Below are positions 44,979 through 54,636 of a stretch of 64,000 nucleotides of DNA, piece after piece (the stretch's first letter is position 1; each line of letters opens with the position of its first letter). The DNA is from Salidesulfovibrio brasiliensis JCM 12178 (GTDB taxonomy: Bacteria; Desulfobacterota; Desulfovibrionia; Desulfovibrionales; Desulfovibrionaceae): assembly GCF_001311825.1 (NCBI RefSeq), contig NZ_BBCB01000007.1, forward strand, positions 1 through 64,000, read 5' to 3'. The notes below the pieces were generated by a model that ran no database searches, was not told where the DNA came from, and worked only from the letters and a program-made list of their open reading frames with translations. A program made the position numbers and the translations under genes.

Positions 44979-46082
44979 TTACCCGCTCAACAATCCTTCA
45001 TAGACGGTTTCGGTGCGGCGAAGAAACTCCGCATTCGAGAGCTGTGAGATGGTGCGCTCCTGCGCATCGCGCAGCGTTTTTCTGAGGGGGCCGCGCGTGG
45101 CCTGTTCGATGAGCGAGGCAAGTTCCGTGATGTTGCCGGGATGGTACAGGCCGTTTTCGGAGACGAGGTCGGGCATCACGCCAACGCGGCTGGAGACGAG
45201 CGGCACGCCGCAGGACATGATTTCCAGTGCCGAGCGGGCGATGGCCTCGGACCAGAGGGACGCGCATACGCCGAGGTCGAGGGCCGAGATGCAGGATGAA
45301 ACGTCCTCGCGCCAGCCGCTGATGGCCGTACAGCCTTCAATGCCAGTATCACGAAGCCAGCCTTCGATTTCCGTTCCCGAAGTTGCGGAGTCCGCGCCGA
45401 TGAAAAGGAGGGCAATATCCTTGCGGCCTTGATCCCGAAGAGAGGCGACCGCGCGGATGAGATCTCGCTGGCCCTTGACGTGGTCGAACCGGCCCAGCAG
45501 GCCCACCACTGTGGTCTCGTCGGTGAAGCCGAACTCGGCTCGCACGCGTTTTCGTCCTTCCCCGTCAAAGCTGAATCGGTCACTGTCAATGCCGCCGTGA
45601 ATCAGCCAGAGCTGTTTTTCAGGAGTCTTCATGCGGTTCAGGAAGTGGGAGGCCATGCGTTTGTTGGTCACTATGACCGAGTCCGCCACTGAGGCGTGCA
45701 GCCAGCGGTTGAGCGGATCGCTCTTGGGCAGGCGCTGGTCGCCCCTAGTGCGCACCAGCTTGAAGGGAAAGCCGAGAGCCTTGAGCGCTCCCCATATGAA
45801 AAAGCCTTCGCCCCGGTGGCAGTTGACGATATCAGGCCTATGCGATCGCAACAGTTTCGTGATATGTGCTGTTGCGGCGGCCAGCCGAGCGGGGTTGGAG
45901 GTGTTCAGGTCCACGGACTGAACATGCAGACCGAGGTCCATGGCCCTGCGCTCGGGAGGCGTTCCTTCCTGCGTGAGTACCAACACTTCGTGACCGGCCT
46001 CGGCAAGCAGTCGCGAAAGCTCCACGGCATACCATGCTGTGGCGTTGTACCAGCGAACGTTGATGACTTGAAAGATTTTCAT
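44979..46082 (-). CDS. Glycosyltransferase family 4 protein
   Basis: A 367-residue GT-B glycosyltransferase. The N-terminal half begins MKIFQVINVRWYNATAWYAV and the C-terminal domain has GLLGRFDHVKGQRDLI, and EIMSCGVPLVSSRVGVMPDL with the Glu of the donor-binding EX7E motif. The order and motifs fit enzymes that add hexoses to lipopolysaccharide core or O-chain. It is alone on the minus strand. Donor and acceptor are unknown. Confidence 0.9.
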   Translation of the reverse strand: MKIFQVINVRWYNATAWYAVELSRLLAEAGHEVLVLTQEGTPPERRAMDLGLHVQSVDLNTSNPARLAAATAHITKLLRSHRPDIVNCHRGEGFFIWGALKALGFPFKLVRTRGDQRLPKSDPLNRWLHASVADSVIVTNKRMASHFLNRMKTPEKQLWLIHGGIDSDRFSFDGEGRKRVRAEFGFTDETTVVGLLGRFDHVKGQRDLIRAVASLRDQGRKDIALLFIGADSATSGTEIEGWLRDTGIEGCTAISGWREDVSSCISALDLGVCASLWSEAIARSALEIMSCGVPLVSSRVGVMPDLVSENGLYHPGNITELASLIEQATRGPLRKTLRDAQERTISQLSNAEFLRRTETVYEGLLSG

Positions 46083-46238
46083 GGATTATGAGATTTGGTC
46101 TTTTCAGGAAGATGACAGGACGAGGACGCCTTTGCAAGTCCGGGGTGCAAAAATGTTTGGAATCGTAATTGCATAGCTCCCCCGGGGAAAATCTTTCCAC
46201 CGGAAGCCCCGTCCAACACATCAGGAGAACAGGAGAAA

Positions 46239-48888
46239 ATGCAGCATCTATCCTCGCTCGTGAGCGCTCTGCCGGAGATCAGCCAGTCCCGAATGGTCAG
46301 CACGGGCTATACCGTCTGGATGGTCTGGGACGGCAAGCTGAATTCCGCGATACCGCACACAATGCGAGACTACGGCTGTATTCTCATGACAGAAGAGAAC
46401 AGTCAGGCCCTGTGGTTCAGCCCCGGAACCGAAGTGTTCAGCGCTTGCGCGGCTGCAGACATGGGCTCGCGTCAACTCCATTTCCGTGTTCTGTCAGATT
46501 TTTTCCGCTGCGTTCCTTGTGGGTTACGACCTCTCCACATCCCTTTCCGTGCCGCAGGAACTGACGGCGCAGCAGGTCGGCCCGCCATCCGACTTCGAAG
46601 TATGGGTGCACCCCAAGCTTGAAGCGGAGGTCAACAATGTCGCGGGGCTCGGCCTGAAAGCCAGCGGCAAGCCGGAGGGGATATCCTCTCTGGAATGGAA
46701 GCTTCTTCAGGCGGACCAAGGGCTTGACTACGAGTCGACGCTTCGCTGGTATTTCATCATCAAGCCCCTCGGAAAGGGCGGTGACAAGGAGAGCATCGTC
46801 GGCTGGCGTGACTTCTCCCACGAAATCCAGGAGCTGATGAAGCGTCTGGGCCTGAAGTACATCGCGGACGTCAACGAAGGGTTCCTCTTTTTCCCGCTGG
46901 ATAATGTCCGGCTGCTGCGAACCTTCTGCACGGACATGCTCAACCTCATCAGCGAGGCCAAGGCTGATGAGAGCAAGAAGTACTGGCCCGTTGTCATGGC
47001 AGCCGTTCCGCAGGGCGACCTGCCGTTCACGCAGGAGCTGCCGAAGAAGGTCGGGCTTGACTGGAACCGCCTCACTCCCGATTTCCCGCATATGCGGTTC
47101 GTTGACGGGTTTATCCTGTCGCCATGGTTCATCTTGAGCGACTCGCGTTACGGCAAGAGTCAGACAACCTTGGAGTCGTGGTGCAACCTCAGGCTCAGAA
47201 AGGAGGGCGGCGAGGCCGACTACGGCACCATCGAAGTGAGCATCGCCGTTCCGCTGACGCAGGGGGAGGGGCTGGAGTGCTTTTATTGCGGCCAGAAAAA
47301 CCATCTGCCCGCCGATTGCCCGACCAAGTCGTTCGGCATGCAGCCCACCCACGCATGGAACAGGCTCGCCGGTTTGAATCTCGACGCAATCAATGAGGGC
47401 GTGACGGAGATCAACTCCCGTATTGACATTGACAACTTCCCCGCCACGGCGATGGAGCTTCTTGGAGACAAGAAATCGGACGGTTCCATTGTGTTGCAGG
47501 CCATATTCGAGGTCAACAGTCCGACCCAGTTCCGAACGCTCCGCAAGGTCTGGCGCAGCAAGGCCAAGGAGTGGGCCGAAGGGTTCGACCAGCTCGGCCC
47601 GGAAGAAGGCGACCATTTCTGGGCCGGTCTGGACGCACTGGTCAATGAAGATGTGGCCCTTGCCGAGACCGAAGCCAAGAAAGGAGTGGCAAAGTATACA
47701 CGCAGCTACCAGCCCCAGTCGCTTCTCGGGTTCGTGAATCTGGAGCAGAATGATTACGTTCAGGCGCTTTTTCACTGGCAGGAGGCCGAGCGGCTGGCCT
47801 TTACGCCATTGCAGCAAGGGTATCTGGTTTTTCTTCAGGCTCGTCTTCAGGAGGTGCAGGACCACTTCAAGGAGGCAAACGCCCTGTACAAGCGTGTCAA
47901 CGCGCTTTGCCCCGGCTGGATCGAGCCGCTCTACCGGCAGGGGGTCTGCATGGTCAAGCTCGGCTTCACCGGTCAGGCCATGGACCTGTTCTTTGATCTC
48001 ATCAACATGGACCCGAACGTATTCAACCGCATTTTGGTGGACCCGGAGCTAGAGCGCGGCAGGGTGCAACTGCTCAGCTTTTTGTGGGACAAGTGGAATG
48101 AGGCTGAGAAGGATGCCGAGGAGCTGCGGAAGAAGCTTGACGAGTACATTGACGAACTGGACAAGCGGTTCGACAGAAAGCACCCTTTCCACGATGCGGC
48201 GGAAGAGGAGCTCCAGCGGCTCAAGAAGACTGCCGAGGTCAACAACTACGTGGCCTATCGTATGCTCAGCCGCGGCATGGACCGCTTCAGCGAACGGCTG
48301 GAGAAGCAGGTTCAGCTGGAGCTCAAGCGCATCAACAGCAACGTCGACTTTCTTTCCGAGCGCATCAAGGAAATCCAGAAGGAAGCCGCCTGGTTCCCGT
48401 TTCCCAAGCTGCTGGTGGAGTTCAATCGCGACTTCAACTACTGCGTCGAGAAGATAAACTGGATCAAGACCCAGTATCTCAAGCAGGCCGACAATTTTCG
48501 ACTCGCCACGCAATATGTCGAGGAGATAGAGAAACGCGTCGAGACCTTGAGCGGCAGGCTGGTCACGCTGCGTATCGTGCGTGACAGTACCCTCTTCGTG
48601 CTCATGCTTGGCAAGTCATTCATCTGGTTCGAGCTGGTTGGCCTCGGCCTTGCCTTCATCGGCGTTCCGGGGTTCATCTGGTTCACGCAGGACGTGCAGG
48701 GCAACTGGCTTGTCACCACCCTGCGCGAGAATCAGTGGGAAGTGACCAAGGGGTTTGTCATCATTCTCAGCGCTCTGGCTTTGGCCTTTGCGGCCATCAA
48801 GAGTGCTGCAGGCTTTGAAAAACGTAAGCAGCAACTCTTCGACCAACTCGACACCGAGTTGAAAGGCACAGCGCCAAGACGGTATTGA
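46239..48888 (+). CDS. Membrane-anchored TPR protein with CCHC zinc knuckle, frameshifted
   Basis: The ATG at 46239 has a CAGGAG site. The first 88 codons and the rest are one base out of step; removing one T from the six-T run 46499-46504 joins VLSDF to SAAFLVGYDLSTSL and gives 882 residues. Layout: a globular N-terminal region (1-340); a CCHC knuckle CFYCGQKNHLPADC (47278-47319, about residue 346) fitting C-x2-C-x4-H-x4-C; a TPR-like helical region (about 470-590, EAKKGVAKYTRSYQPQSLLG onward); coiled coils (about 610-770); and two hydrophobic helices near the C terminus (about 785-815 and 835-855). No signal peptide. The knuckle is of the kind that binds RNA or single-stranded DNA in eukaryotes and retroviruses. 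I do not recognise the family; the function is unknown. Confidence 0.78.
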
Positions 48889-48909
48889 CCGGAAAAGCAT
48901 GCGAAAAGG

Positions 48910-48935
48910 AAGGCCGCGCTCAGCGGCCTTTTTTT
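48910..48935 (+). terminator. Intrinsic terminator
   Basis: An 8-bp stem, AAGGCCGC / GCGGCCTT, with a 5-base loop, then a run of seven T. It follows the zinc-knuckle protein gene by about 20 bases. Confidence 0.9.
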
Positions 48936-49025
48936 CGTATCAAGTCGGGTAAAAAAATCCTTCATGCGACGTGCCCCGCATGCTATCCGTAAGCTCTGGA
49001 ACACCAATCCGCCAAGGAGTCGCTT

Positions 49026-49790
49026 ATGCATAAACTCGTTCTCATCAGGCACGGGCAAAGCACTTGGAATCTGGAGAACCGCTTTACGGGCTGGACCGAC
49101 GTGGACCTCACCGAGCAGGGCGTGACCGAGGCCGTCGAGGGAGCGGAGTTGCTCCGGCAGGCCGGGTTTTCCTTTGACGTTTGCCATACATCCTTACTCA
49201 AGCGCGCCATACGGACGCTCTGGCTGGTGCTCGACCGGATGGACCTCATGTGGCTCCCGGTATACCGGACGTGGCGGCTCAATGAGCGGCACTACGGAGC
49301 GCTTCAGGGGCTGAATAAGGCAGAGACCGCCGCAAAGTACGGGGACGATCAGGTCTTCGAGTGGCGGCGTAGTTTCGACATCCCTCCACCGGAACTGGAC
49401 CCGTCCGACGAGCGTTTTCCGGGGCACGATCCACGCTACGCGCATCTGGTTGAATCGGAGTTGCCGCGCTGTGAAAGCCTCAAGATGACCATCTCCCGGA
49501 CCATGCCCTACTGGTTCGATGTCATTGCCCCGCAGATTCGCAGCGGCAGCCGCGTGCTTGTGGTGGCGCACGGCAACTCCCTGCGCGGGCTGGTCAAGTA
49601 TCTCGACGGCATGGACGAGCAGAGCATTACCGGACTGAACATACCAACCGGTGTCCCGCTTGTGTATGAACTGGACGGGTCGCTCAAGGCCGTTGATCGG
49701 TACTATCTGGGCGATCCGGACGAGGCGGCGCGCAAAGCCGAGGCCGTGGCCAATCAGGCGGCTGTTGCCAAGTCTTCCGAGGACGGGTAA
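49026..49790 (+). CDS. gpmA: 2,3-bisphosphoglycerate-dependent phosphoglycerate mutase
   Basis: A 254-residue histidine-phosphatase superfamily member. [20 protein letters not shown] contains the phosphohistidine (about residue 10), [15 protein letters not shown] and [15 protein letters not shown] are diagnostic. It interconverts 3- and 2-phosphoglycerate in glycolysis and gluconeogenesis. A good AAGGAG site precedes ATG 49026. It is followed 10 bases later by mutY. Confidence 0.95.
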   Translation: MHKLVLIRHGQSTWNLENRFTGWTDVDLTEQGVTEAVEGAELLRQAGFSFDVCHTSLLKRAIRTLWLVLDRMDLMWLPVYRTWRLNERHYGALQGLNKAETAAKYGDDQVFEWRRSFDIPPPELDPSDERFPGHDPRYAHLVESELPRCESLKMTISRTMPYWFDVIAPQIRSGSRVLVVAHGNSLRGLVKYLDGMDEQSITGLNIPTGVPLVYELDGSLKAVDRYYLGDPDEAARKAEAVANQAAVAKSSEDG

Positions 49791-49800
49791 TCCCTCTCGG

Positions 49801-50892
49801 GTGGACACGAACGCATTCACTCAGGCGCTGCTCGACTGGTTCGACGCCAACCGCCGCGACCTGCCATGGCGCAAGGGCTATGATCCATATCATGTATGGA
49901 TGTCGGAGATCATGGCTCAACAAACCCAGATGGACCGTGTGGTGCCGTACTTTCGGCGCTGGATGGAGCGGTTCCCGGATATCCGTGCCCTTGCGGGCGC
50001 GGACGAAGAAACCGTGCTCAAGCTCTGGGAGGGCCTCGGCTACTATTCGCGGGCCAAAAATGTTCTCAAGGCGGCCCGGCTCGTGGTTGAAAACCATGAT
50101 GGCCGTTTTCCCGACAGCCTTGACGCCATCCGCGAACTGCCCGGCGTGGGCGAGTACACGGCCGGGGCCATCGCAAGCATCGCCTTCAACCTTCCTGAAC
50201 CCTGCATTGACGCCAACGTCATGCGCGTCTTTGCCCGCATGGACGACTTGAGCCTCGCGGCGGGCACAGGCGAGCTCAAGCGCGAGGCAGAGCGGCTGGT
50301 ACGATCGACCATGCCCGAAGATCGCCCCCGCGACTTCAATCAGGCGCTCATGGAGCTTGGCGCGTTGGTCTGCCGCAAGAAGCCGTTGTGTGATCTCTGT
50401 CCCGTGCAGCCGTATTGCGCGGCGCATGAGGCCAACGTGGTCTGGGACCGCCCGCTGCCCAAGGCAAAAAAGGGCACCGTTCGCATCGAGATGGTTACCG
50501 GGGTGCTCGTGCATGAGGGCAGGGTGCTCATACAGAAGCGCAGGCCCGACGACGTCTGGCCCGGCCTCTGGGAGTTTCCGGGCGGCGTGATGGAAGAGGG
50601 CGAAAGTCCTGAGGAGACGCTGGTCCGCGAGTACCGTGAAGAAACCGAGCTTTCGATTTGTCCCGAAGAGAAGATCACCGTGGTCCGTTACGCCTACACC
50701 CGTTTCCGCGTGACAATGCACTGTTATCTTTGCTCATGCCCCGGCGATCCGGCCCCTGTTTTTCATGAGGCCACGGAAGGGTGTTTTGTCGCCCCTTCGG
50801 CTCTGTCTGAATACGCCTTTCCGTCTGGTCATCGAAAGCTGCTGCAATGCATGGAACAGGATATCAGGTTCGCAACACTCTTGATTCGCTGA
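49801..50892 (+). CDS. mutY: Adenine DNA glycosylase MutY
   Basis: A 363-residue protein starting GTG 49801. Helix-hairpin-helix and catalytic parts: SEIMAQQTQMDRVVPYF (Glu/Gln site) and LPGVGEYTAGAIASIAFN with the Asp in EPCIDANVMRV. The [4Fe-4S] site is CRKKPLCDLCPVQPYC. The spacing is C-x5-C-x2-C-x5-C, where I recall C-x6-C-x2-C-x5-C for MutY and endonuclease III. The C-terminal Nudix-like domain, GLWEFPGGVMEEGESPEETL, reads 8-oxoguanine. It removes A opposite 8-oxoG. No ribosome site is obvious. Confidence 0.93.
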   Translation: MDTNAFTQALLDWFDANRRDLPWRKGYDPYHVWMSEIMAQQTQMDRVVPYFRRWMERFPDIRALAGADEETVLKLWEGLGYYSRAKNVLKAARLVVENHDGRFPDSLDAIRELPGVGEYTAGAIASIAFNLPEPCIDANVMRVFARMDDLSLAAGTGELKREAERLVRSTMPEDRPRDFNQALMELGALVCRKKPLCDLCPVQPYCAAHEANVVWDRPLPKAKKGTVRIEMVTGVLVHEGRVLIQKRRPDDVWPGLWEFPGGVMEEGESPEETLVREYREETELSICPEEKITVVRYAYTRFRVTMHCYLCSCPGDPAPVFHEATEGCFVAPSALSEYAFPSGHRKLLQCMEQDIRFATLLIR

Positions 50893-50987
50893 ACAATCAT
50901 TTCTTTTTATGAGTTCTGGCACGGCGGTTGCTTTGTCTCGTGTGGAGAATACCGTTTCTGACGGGATTTTGACACGTGAGGTGAAGC

Positions 50988-52006
50988 ATGTCGATCGGTA
51001 TAAAGAGCGCAATTGACGCTGTGCAGCGTCTCGGGACCCAGTCGCTGGGTGTGGGGCAGGCTAAGCCAAGCCCTAAGGTTTCCCCGGAGCTGAATCAGGC
51101 TTTCGAGCAGCAGATGAACATGGCCAAGAACCTTTTCGGTGAAACGAACACCGAAATGGGGGGAGGGGCGAATTTCGACAGTGGCATGATAAATGATGTC
51201 ATGATGTTTGATGCGCTGGCCGTGATTTCTAGGCTGATGCAACAGCAGGGAAGCACAGCGCAGCAGGCTGTGGCCATTTCAGCGGCAGCCCCGCAGATAC
51301 AGGCACCGCAGGGCGGAATGAACATGCAGGCCGTGCAGAATGCGGTCAAGGCCGCAACATCTGCCCCGAATGTGAATGGCTCCCTCTCGGCGCAATTCGA
51401 GTCCGGCTCCAAAGGCATCGCCGCCATTGGCTGGGACAGCGTGGGCGGCACTTCCTACGGGAAGTATCAGATTGCGGCCAAGACCGGTTCAATGGACAGT
51501 TTCTTGAATTATCTTGATGACAAGGCGCCGGATATTGCTGAACGCTTGCGCTCGGCCGGACCGGCAGAGACCGGCGGCAAGAGCGGGGCGATGCCCGCAG
51601 AGTGGCAGCGCATCGCGGCCCAGCAGCCGGAGCGGTTCGAGGAATTGCAGCACGGCTTCATCAAGGGTGAATACTACGACACCGCACGGCAGAAGGTTCT
51701 CGGCCAGACCGGTATCGACATCGATAACGCCCCACCCATCGTGCAGGAAGTGCTCTGGAGCACCTCGGTGCAGCATGGTCCCACTGGCGCGGCAGGAATT
51801 TTCAGCAAGGCGATCAATGCGTTCCTTGGCCGGGCGCAGGGCGGCGAATTCAGCCGTAAACTGATCGAGAATGTCTACGATACCCGCAAGGGCCAGTTCG
51901 GCTCCAGCACGGAGCGAGTGCAGGAGCCGTCGGCAACCGCTTGGAATCGGAGAAGGAAATTGCCCTGAACATGCTCTCGAGCATGCAGGTCAACCGGGTC
52001 GTCTAG
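50988..52006 (+). CDS. Lysozyme-like protein, frameshifted at its end
   Basis: The N-terminal 125 residues are Gln/Met-rich and helical (LNQAFEQQMNMAKNLFGETN). From about residue 128 a lysozyme-like domain follows: LSAQFESGSKGIAAIGWDSV, then GGTSYGKYQIAAKTGSMDSF, with a Glu (FESG) as probable catalytic acid. The frame breaks at 51926, where one G is missing; with it the gene reads VQEAVGNRLESEKEIALNML to TAG 52006 and gives 339 residues. The domain is like phage-type and secretion-type peptidoglycan hydrolases. A signal peptide is absent, so it may be exported by a type III or flagellar-type route. Substrate and role are inferred. Confidence 0.7.
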
Positions 52007-52051
52007 CCTGTCGATACAGGCCCGGAGGGGAGTCCGGGCGATCCGGTGAGT

Positions 52052-52090
52052 GGAGACGAGTGTTGGGGAACGCTCGTCTCCTTTCATTTT
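52052..52090 (+). terminator. Intrinsic terminator
   Basis: A long stem, GGAGACGAG-TGTT / AACG-CTCGTCTCC (13 bp with one G-U pair), GGGG loop, then a T-rich tail. It follows the lysozyme-like gene by 45 bases. Confidence 0.85.
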
Positions 52091-52097
52091 ATGGGGA

Positions 52098-53612
52098 TCA
52101 GACTTCCTTGCGGAGCTGTTTCTCAATATTCGAGTCCGGCTCGGTGCGGACCACGCCGACGGTGTCGTCCACTACCACCTGTCCATGGGCGAAGCCCTTT
52201 ACTTTCCTGACATCCTTGACCAGCGCGTACATCACGTCCGCCCGGCTGTCGTCCTTGCGCCAGCTCTTGTTGGCACAGAGCGTTGCGGCTTGTCGCAGGC
52301 TGGTTTCCGGGACTTCCTGCCCCGGATGATCGCGGCGCAGGATGACGTGGGAACTCGGCCCGTCGGCGACGTGAAACCAGTAATCGAAGGTGCTGGCAGC
52401 CTTGCTGATGATGTCGTGGTTGGCTTTCTTGTTCTTGCCCCGAACCACGGTGAAGCCGTCGTTTGTCACAAAGACGTGAACCGCAAGCCCCTTGTAGCGT
52501 TTTGGCAGCCGGGCCACCTGTTTCGGTTTCTCTGTCGACTGCTCGCGCTCGGGCAGGTGTTCGCTCTCCACACGTTCCATCTCGTCGAGCAGCATCTTCC
52601 GCCGGGCCTCCACATGGGGGAAGCCCCGGTCTGCCTTGCCCGCCAGTTTGAAGTACCGCTCCATGTTCTCCGAGGGCGTAAGGTGCGGGTTCAGCTCCAC
52701 GATCACGGCGCCGTGCTCGGGGTGGTTGAGTTCCACGGATTCAGCATCGCCGATGTCCTGAAGTCGATAGAGTTCGGCCTGCATGGCTTCGGCCTTGATG
52801 CGGTCCTGCCGGAACTGCTCCAGCCGTGCCTGTTCCTGATCGAGCTTTGCCAGCGCGCGACGGATACGGCGGCGGGCCGACTTTTTGCGCTGTTGCAGAT
52901 CTTTGTTCTCGGTTCGTTCAAGAATGGGGAAGAGTGTCGGTTCGCCGTAGGCTGCCGCCGCCTCAAGGGCGGTCTCGAAGCGAAGGTCGTCGCCTGTGGG
53001 CCACGGCAGCGGGGGTTTTGGGGTGTCGTCCTTGCCACGCGCCACGTAGCATGCGTCGGTTTCGCCGAGCGCAATCCGGGCGTATTGGGCGTGGGCTTCG
53101 TCTTCGGGCAGGCCGCGCAGGTAGCGGCGAAGCGGCGGGGAAATGTGCGGGTAGTCCCGCCATATTTCCTTTTCTCCCATCACGTCTTCAAAGGCGGGCC
53201 ATTCGGGCTGGGAGTCGAAGCCTTCGGGCAGTCCTCTGGATAGCTGGAGCTTTCCGTGCATGTCGAAGACGACGTGCGTGTATTCCGAAAACTCGCGCGA
53301 GGGCGTCAGGCTGAAGGCCAGCCGCAGTTCCGGCCAGTCCACGTGATGTTCGAGCATGCGGCGGCCCTGCAGACGCTTACGCATCCACATGACGTCGGCA
53401 GGCGCGTCCTGCGGGTTTGCGGGTTTGTTGTCCGTAAAGAAAAGGTGGCCTGCCGATCGCGCAGGCCGGAACAACATGTTCTTTGGTAGTTGGCGTGCGT
53501 GAAAGCGCAAGTTCCAGACGCCCGGGGCAGGGCCGAAAATCTTGTCGATCCTGCTGCCCTCAAGGGCTGGACCCAGTTCCGCCGCCAGTCGGCGAAAAAA
53601 GTTCGCTTCCAT
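52098..53612 (-). CDS. rqcH: NFACT-family ribosome quality control protein (RqcH-like)
   Basis: A 504-residue NFACT protein. The N-terminal NFACT-N starts MEANFFRRLAAELGPALEGS and holds the ADVMWMRKRLQGRRMLEHH stretch; a coiled-coil middle (about 260-300, KDLQQRKKSARRRIRRALAK) and the NFACT-R domain (about 390-500) follow, with DYWFHVADGPSSHVILRR in the family position. RqcH/NEMF proteins bind split 60S/50S subunits and add C-terminal alanine tails to stalled peptides. It lies 21 bases downstream of dksA, in the same direction, so it may be in one operon with it. Confidence 0.9.
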   Translation of the reverse strand: MEANFFRRLAAELGPALEGSRIDKIFGPAPGVWNLRFHARQLPKNMLFRPARSAGHLFFTDNKPANPQDAPADVMWMRKRLQGRRMLEHHVDWPELRLAFSLTPSREFSEYTHVVFDMHGKLQLSRGLPEGFDSQPEWPAFEDVMGEKEIWRDYPHISPPLRRYLRGLPEDEAHAQYARIALGETDACYVARGKDDTPKPPLPWPTGDDLRFETALEAAAAYGEPTLFPILERTENKDLQQRKKSARRRIRRALAKLDQEQARLEQFRQDRIKAEAMQAELYRLQDIGDAESVELNHPEHGAVIVELNPHLTPSENMERYFKLAGKADRGFPHVEARRKMLLDEMERVESEHLPEREQSTEKPKQVARLPKRYKGLAVHVFVTNDGFTVVRGKNKKANHDIISKAASTFDYWFHVADGPSSHVILRRDHPGQEVPETSLRQAATLCANKSWRKDDSRADVMYALVKDVRKVKGFAHGQVVVDDTVGVVRTEPDSNIEKQLRKEV

Positions 53613-53633
53613 GCCGCTTACATTCGGACGGGG

Positions 53634-53996
53634 CTAGTCGCCGCGCTCCTGTTCATCCTCTTCCTGCTTGCTCTTGCATTCAATGCACAGGGTGGTCATG
53701 GGGCGCGCCTTGAGCCTCGGCACGCTGATGTCGTCGCCGCAGTCCTGGCAGATGCCGAAATCACCGTCTTCAATGCGCTGCAAAGCCTGCTGGATCTTCT
53801 TGATCAACTTGCGTTCGCGGTCGCGCAGGCGAAGAGTGAAGGCTCTGTCAGATTCGGCGGTCGCGCGGTCAGCCGGATCGGCGTATACTTCCCCTGATTC
53901 GGTCATGTCCTCGAGTGTCCGATCACTCTTCTGGAGGATGTCGTCGAGCATGCCCGTCAGCATATCATGGAAGTACTGGATATCCTTGGCGTCCAT
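53634..53996 (-). CDS. dksA: DksA/TraR family C4 zinc-finger transcription factor
   Basis: A 120-residue protein with a coiled coil (about residues 1-85, including EVYADPADRATAESDRAFTL, whose DPADRA region carries the acidic tip) and the zinc finger GICQDCGDDISVPRLKA to TLCIECK (C-x2-C-x17-C-x2-C). DksA binds RNA polymerase and, with ppGpp, controls rRNA and amino-acid promoters, which links it to the Rel protein encoded in the same window. Precedes rqcH. Confidence 0.93.
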   Translation of the reverse strand: MDAKDIQYFHDMLTGMLDDILQKSDRTLEDMTESGEVYADPADRATAESDRAFTLRLRDRERKLIKKIQQALQRIEDGDFGICQDCGDDISVPRLKARPMTTLCIECKSKQEEDEQERGD

Positions 53997-54158
53997 TCAT
54001 TGCTCCTAAGAGTTTCGGTACTGTGCCACAGAGTATTGCCAGTCTTGTAATACTATCCAACTAAACGGGCTGCGTAAACCAAAACCGGCATGAAAGTAAA
54101 GCTTTTACTGCATTCCGGATGCCAAGTTCCGAGCCTGAAAGATTTTTCAAAAATTCCC

Positions 54159-54187
54159 TTGACAGTTCAGGGGGTCGCCGTTAGAAC
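54159..54187 (+). promoter_or_regulatory. Promoter of the Gly-Cys-Gly tRNA operon
   Basis: TTGACA at 54159-54164, a 17-base spacer, then TAGAAC at 54182-54187. The mature tRNA begins at 54221, so a transcript start near 54194 is expected. The match to a sigma-70 promoter is strong. Confidence 0.8.
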
Positions 54188-54220
54188 TCACTTCGCTTTT
54201 GCAACAGCAAAGCGCAGCGA

Positions 54221-54295
54221 GCGGGAATAACTCAGTGGTAGAGTGCGACCTTGCCAAGGTCGAAGTCGCGAGTTCAAATCTCGTTTCCCGCTCCA
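54221..54295 (+). tRNA. tRNA-Gly (anticodon GCC), first copy
   Basis: A 75-base tRNA starting GCGGGAATAACTCAGTGG. The acceptor arms GCGGGAA and TTCCCGC pair fully; anticodon arm CGACC-TTGCCAA-GGTCG gives GCC, and CCA is encoded. It is identical to the copy at 54400. Confidence 0.97.
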
Positions 54296-54308
54296 CTTTG
54301 ACATACCG

Positions 54309-54383
<75 letters not shown>

Positions 54384-54399
54384 TTTATACAGCTTTCGA

Positions 54400-54474
54400 G
54401 CGGGAATAACTCAGTGGTAGAGTGCGACCTTGCCAAGGTCGAAGTCGCGAGTTCAAATCTCGTTTCCCGCTCCA
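54400..54474 (+). tRNA. tRNA-Gly (anticodon GCC), second copy
   Basis: Exact duplicate of the 75 bases at 54221-54295. The two copies flank tRNA-Cys, giving a Gly-Cys-Gly operon that ends in a terminator 8 bases later. Confidence 0.97.
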
Positions 54475-54481
54475 GATTTTC

Positions 54482-54514
54482 AGGCCGATCCTTCAAGGGT
54501 CGGCCTTTTTGTTT
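54482..54514 (+). terminator. Terminator of the tRNA operon
   Basis: A hairpin AGGCCGATCC-TTCAA-GGGTCGGCCT (one U-G pair), followed by five T. Confidence 0.88.
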
Positions 54515-54636
54515 TGTGCTTTCAGGTGGTTGAGATGTTTTTTGCATAAAGATTCGTTCGCTGGCGTGATCCGGTACGGTCCCTGCAAATCTCGGGAGAC
54601 AGGAAATCAATTCCCACCACAACCGGAAGCGAGAGC

